From CAZDDA01 sp964568045 (GTDB lineage: Bacteria > Bipolaricaulota > Bipolaricaulia > UBA7950 > UBA9294): DNA of 8,348 nt. Shown here piece by piece: positions 5,970-8,348 of the stretch (position 1 is its first letter; every line of letters begins with the position of its first letter). The notes beneath the pieces were generated by a model. The model searched no databases, was not told where the DNA came from, and saw only the letters and a program-made list of their open reading frames with translations. The stretch spans positions 1 to 8,348 of the forward strand of contig CAZMOL010000066.1 in NCBI GenBank assembly GCA_964568045.1, in the 5' to 3' direction. The translations under genes were made by a program, and so were the position numbers.

Positions 5970-7112
5970 TCATTCCTTCCCGCCAAGCAGCTCGTGTGCC
6001 TTCTTGAGCCATTCTGCAATGGGTAGGTCTTGAGGGCAGAGGTCCTCGCACTGTCTGCACTCAATGCACAAGTCGGCGCGCTGTTCCTTTTCAACCCATT
6101 GATAGGCAATGCGGGCTGCCTGGTCGTCGTTGTACATCGTGGCGTCGTTGTAGATTTCAAGGACGCGCGGGATGTTGACGCCGTTTGGGCAGGGCATGCA
6201 ATACCTGCAATTGGTACAGGGAATGGGTATCAGCGTCCGGTAGGTGTCGCGAACCCGATCGATCAGCGCCAATTCATCCTTGGTCAAAGTTTCCACCCCG
6301 GATCGATCGGCGCTGGCGATGTTCTCGGCCACGTGCTGCATGGTGCTCATCCCGCTCAGCACTACTGAGACCTCCGGCTGATTCCACACCCACTGTAGGC
6401 CCCAGTCTGCCGGAGTTCTCTTCCGCGGCGCAGTTGCCCACAGCTTGGTCACCGACAGCGGAGGATTCTTGGTCAGTTGCCCGCCGCGCAGGGGTTCCAT
6501 GATCACCACGGCCAGCCCGTTGTCGGCGGCGTACTTCAGCCCGCGCACGCCGGCCTGGTAGTCTACATCCATGTAGTTGTACTGAATCTGGCAGAGACTC
6601 CAGCCATCGTATGCATCGACGATTTCCTTGAAGACGTCAAACGAATCGTGGAACGAGAACCCCAGGTGGTTGATGTGGCCCTTTGTCATCTTACGCTTCA
6701 CCCATTCCAACACACGCAAGCGCCGCAGGTTCGTCCAGTAGTCCTTGGTGAGGCCATGAAGGAGATAGAAGTCGATGTGATCTGTTTGGAGGCGCTCAAG
6801 CTGTTCGGTGAAATAGCGGTCGAAATCCCCCGATGACTCGATAAGCCAGGAAGGAAGTTTCGTTGCCAATTTGACTTTCTCGCGGTAGCCATTTTGCAGC
6901 ACGCGGGTCAAGAAAGGCTCACTGTGCCCTCCGTGGTACGGGTAGGCCGTGTCGATGTAGTTGACACCGTGATCAATGGCATACCGGATCATCTCCGTTG
7001 CCTCCGATTCATTGATCTTTGCAGGATCGTTGTCGAGCACCGGCAAGCGCATGGCACCAAAACCCAGCGCTGATGGTTTCCAATCCAACTTCCCAAACGT
7101 GCGGTACCGCAT
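5970..7112 (-). CDS. Aldo/keto reductase with C-terminal double [4Fe-4S] ferredoxin-type domain
   Basis: 380 residues. Residues 1-290 form an aldo/keto reductase TIM barrel with the catalytic set Asp54 (DTAYPY), Tyr59, Lys85 (ATK) and His119 (LLHG). The tail holds two cluster motifs: Cys299-x2-Cys302-x2-Cys305-x2-Cys308-Pro and Cys349-x2-Cys352-x2-Cys355-x3-Cys359-Pro. This architecture is a known family common in anaerobes; it should be cytosolic and pass electrons between a carbonyl or alcohol substrate, NAD(P)H and iron-sulfur carriers, but its physiological substrate is not established. The x2 spacing before the last Cys of the first motif is usual for this family. The start is supported by AAAGGA 6 bases upstream. 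It is convergent with the SagB-like gene (56 bases between stops) and divergent from the agmatinase gene, so it is likely a single-gene transcript. No frame problem or missing key residue is visible. Confidence 0.93.
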   Translation of the reverse strand: MRYRTFGKLDWKPSALGFGAMRLPVLDNDPAKINESEATEMIRYAIDHGVNYIDTAYPYHGGHSEPFLTRVLQNGYREKVKLATKLPSWLIESSGDFDRYFTEQLERLQTDHIDFYLLHGLTKDYWTNLRRLRVLEWVKRKMTKGHINHLGFSFHDSFDVFKEIVDAYDGWSLCQIQYNYMDVDYQAGVRGLKYAADNGLAVVIMEPLRGGQLTKNPPLSVTKLWATAPRKRTPADWGLQWVWNQPEVSVVLSGMSTMQHVAENIASADRSGVETLTKDELALIDRVRDTYRTLIPIPCTNCRYCMPCPNGVNIPRVLEIYNDATMYNDDQAARIAYQWVEKEQRADLCIECRQCEDLCPQDLPIAEWLKKAHELLGGKE

Positions 7113-7118
7113 CGGCCA

Positions 7119-7124
7119 TCCTTT
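7119..7124 (-). promoter_or_regulatory. Ribosome binding site of the aldo/keto reductase gene
   Basis: On the minus strand this reads AAAGGA, 6 bases before the ATG at 7112. It supports that start, which also fits the family N-terminus (MRYRTFGKLDWKPSALGFG). Confidence 0.7.
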
Positions 7125-7323
7125 CGTTCCGAGGTCATTTGGGTGATCGCTTGCTGAGAACCCGTCGCGACGTCACACGCTCACCCTCTGGATACAGGAA
7201 TCTTGCCCTCTTGCCCGGTTTATGTCAAAAGGCAGGTATTCCAGTTGCCACGCCATACTCGCGTTATTTGGGTGCCTCCAAGTGTTCCATCCCAACGCGT
7301 GTGTGTATTCCGCGCTCGAGATT

Positions 7324-7351
7324 TTGCTTCCACGCCTAGACAGAATAGAAT
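7324..7351 (+). promoter_or_regulatory. Predicted promoter of the agmatinase gene, probably giving a leaderless mRNA
   Basis: TTGCTT (7324-7329), a 16-base spacer, then TAGAAT (7346-7351). The -10 element ends 6 bases before the ATG at 7358, so transcription should begin at or beside the start codon. No Shine-Dalgarno sequence is present. The TAG inside the -10 element is also the in-frame stop that closes the reading frame upstream, so no longer start is possible. Confidence 0.5.
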
Positions 7352-7357
7352 TCGTGC

Positions 7358-8275
7358 ATGGGTTCAGTAGCCGATCATTGTCCTTCCCATCGTCGAGTCT
7401 GGAGTGGTCTTGTTGTCGAGACCTCCGATGCAGAGATCGGCATTCTCGGCGTGCCGTTTGACAATGCCACTAGCTACCGCAAAGGAGCGGCGTTGGCGCC
7501 GGCCAAGATCCGCGAGATCACTCCCCATATCGCACCGGTCACCGAAGAGGGACAGCGCCTCGCGGGGCTGCGAATTCGCGATTATGGCGACGTGAGTATC
7601 GATCTTGACTGGAAGCGTTACTTCGCGGCTGTCCAGGCCCAGGCGATGCGGGTATTGCAGCATCCATTTGCCGTGTTTCTGGGAGGCGATCACTCGGTTA
7701 CCATTCCTCTCAGTGCCGCCTTCAGTGAGGCGGTGAGCGGCAGATTTGGTGTTGTCCATATCGACGCACACGTTGACCTGGCGGACGAGTTCGAAGGTCA
7801 CCGCTGGTCCCACGCGTGCACGGCCCGTCGTGTGTTGGAACGATCCAACGTCAAACCAGAACACCTGGCGTTTGTCGGGATTCGCTCCTTCATGGATGAT
7901 GAACTGGCGTTTCTTAAAGCACACCCGGAGATTGGGATTCATACGGCTCGCGATGTCGCTTGTTGCGGTGCCGAGACGATTGCCGAGCAAGTCATCGTGC
8001 AGCTGCAAGACGTGGACGCTGTCTACGTGACGTTAGACATCGACGCACTGGACCCGGCGTACGCGCCGGGCACCGGAACCCCGGAAGCAGGCGGTCTGTC
8101 CACGCGCGAGCTGTTGAAACTTCTGCGCGGGATCTTTGCAGGGCTTCCTGTCCGTGCATTGGACGTCGTTGAGGTGGCGCCCTCACTTGACTGCGCGGAC
8201 ATCACGTCTTTTGCCGCGGCAAAAGCAATCTATGAAATCTTTGGGTGGGTGAAGGCAAGATTAGCCAGGCAGTGA
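7358..8275 (+). CDS. speB: Agmatinase/arginase-family ureohydrolase, probable agmatinase
   Basis: 305 residues, the usual length for agmatinases. The binuclear manganese site is complete: His112 (GGDHS), Asp136, His138 and Asp140 (DAHVD), and Asp227 and Asp229 (DIDALDP). GTGTPEAGGLS (about 238-248) and Glu272 in VVEVAP are the other family signatures. Such enzymes release urea from a guanidino substrate in the cytosol; agmatinase makes putrescine from agmatine. Substrate is not certain: the segment after DAHVD reads SHACTARR instead of the common SHGT-type sequence, so guanidinobutyrase or another guanidino hydrolase remains possible, and no arginine decarboxylase gene is nearby. ATG 7358 is the only start between the upstream in-frame TAG (7346) and the conserved GVPFD segment. 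The gene is transcribed alone, divergent from the aldo/keto reductase and followed by a terminator hairpin. Confidence 0.9.
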   Translation: MGSVADHCPSHRRVWSGLVVETSDAEIGILGVPFDNATSYRKGAALAPAKIREITPHIAPVTEEGQRLAGLRIRDYGDVSIDLDWKRYFAAVQAQAMRVLQHPFAVFLGGDHSVTIPLSAAFSEAVSGRFGVVHIDAHVDLADEFEGHRWSHACTARRVLERSNVKPEHLAFVGIRSFMDDELAFLKAHPEIGIHTARDVACCGAETIAEQVIVQLQDVDAVYVTLDIDALDPAYAPGTGTPEAGGLSTRELLKLLRGIFAGLPVRALDVVEVAPSLDCADITSFAAAKAIYEIFGWVKARLARQ

Positions 8276-8291
8276 ATTGGGAACAGTCACA

Positions 8292-8320
8292 AAGGAGCGC
8301 GTTTCGGTGCTCCTTCTTTC
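8292..8320 (+). terminator. Rho-independent-type terminator after the agmatinase gene
   Basis: AAGGAGC (8292-8298) pairs perfectly with GCTCCTT (8309-8315), and two further inner pairs (one G-T wobble, one C-G) leave a loop of about six bases. The stem is followed by CTTTCT, a short imperfect T-rich run. It begins 17 bases after the agmatinase stop codon. Confidence 0.7.
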
Positions 8321-8348
8321 TCCGGTGGTTATCGATGCTCGGCATGCG

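Noticed and set aside
2535..8275. A single redox pathway or new system linking the dehalogenase-like protein, SagB-like protein and iron-sulfur aldo/keto reductase
   Set aside because: The genes are on alternating strands with their own control regions, and no shared substrate or partner is evident. Proximity alone is not enough.

Overview
The window reads as ordinary bacterial chromosome of moderately high GC, with six protein-coding genes and no RNA gene, CRISPR array, insertion sequence or phage gene that I can see. The gene set suggests an anaerobic or microaerophilic bacterium: two of the six proteins carry paired [4Fe-4S] cluster motifs (a reductive-dehalogenase-like protein and an aldo/keto reductase with a ferredoxin-type tail). 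A lipoprotein signal and a probable outer-membrane beta-barrel tail on the first gene point to a two-membrane (diderm) cell. A little-cultured anaerobic diderm lineage such as Candidatus Bipolaricaulota would fit, but this is a low-confidence guess from gene content only.

Layout from left to right: (1) 2-2440 (+), an M1-family zinc metallopeptidase with no start codon in the window, fused to a C-terminal region that looks like an Omp85/surface-antigen-type barrel; (2) 2535-3569 (+), a cytosolic, C-terminally short reductive-dehalogenase-like iron-sulfur/corrinoid protein; (3) 3801-4931 (-), a trans-sulfuration-family PLP enzyme convergent with gene 2; (4) 5218-5913 (+), a SagB/nitroreductase-type flavin protein with a lipoprotein signal, divergent from gene 3; (5) 5970-7112 (-), an aldo/keto reductase with two C-terminal [4Fe-4S] motifs, convergent with gene 4; (6) 7358-8275 (+), an agmatinase-family ureohydrolase, divergent from gene 5 and followed by a hairpin terminator.

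Genes 3 to 6 alternate in strand, and genes 2 and 3 converge, so most genes here are probably transcribed alone; only genes 1 and 2 could share a transcript. The genes therefore do not form an obvious pathway or dedicated system. The control regions hold the clearest non-coding signals: two abutting palindromes over the predicted promoter of gene 3, a perfect -10 hexamer just upstream of gene 4, and a -10 element so close to the only usable start of gene 6 that its mRNA should be leaderless.

The points most worth a second look are in the proteins: the M1 peptidase keeps its zinc and catalytic residues but has lost the Glu of the GxMEN amine-binding motif and carries a membrane-barrel tail; the dehalogenase-like protein keeps a Tyr/Asn/Arg triad at the same spacing I recall for PceA, yet lacks an export signal, a partner anchor gene and the usual C-terminal tail; and the SagB-like flavoprotein appears to be exported. 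I did not find convincing evidence for a new multi-gene system in this window.
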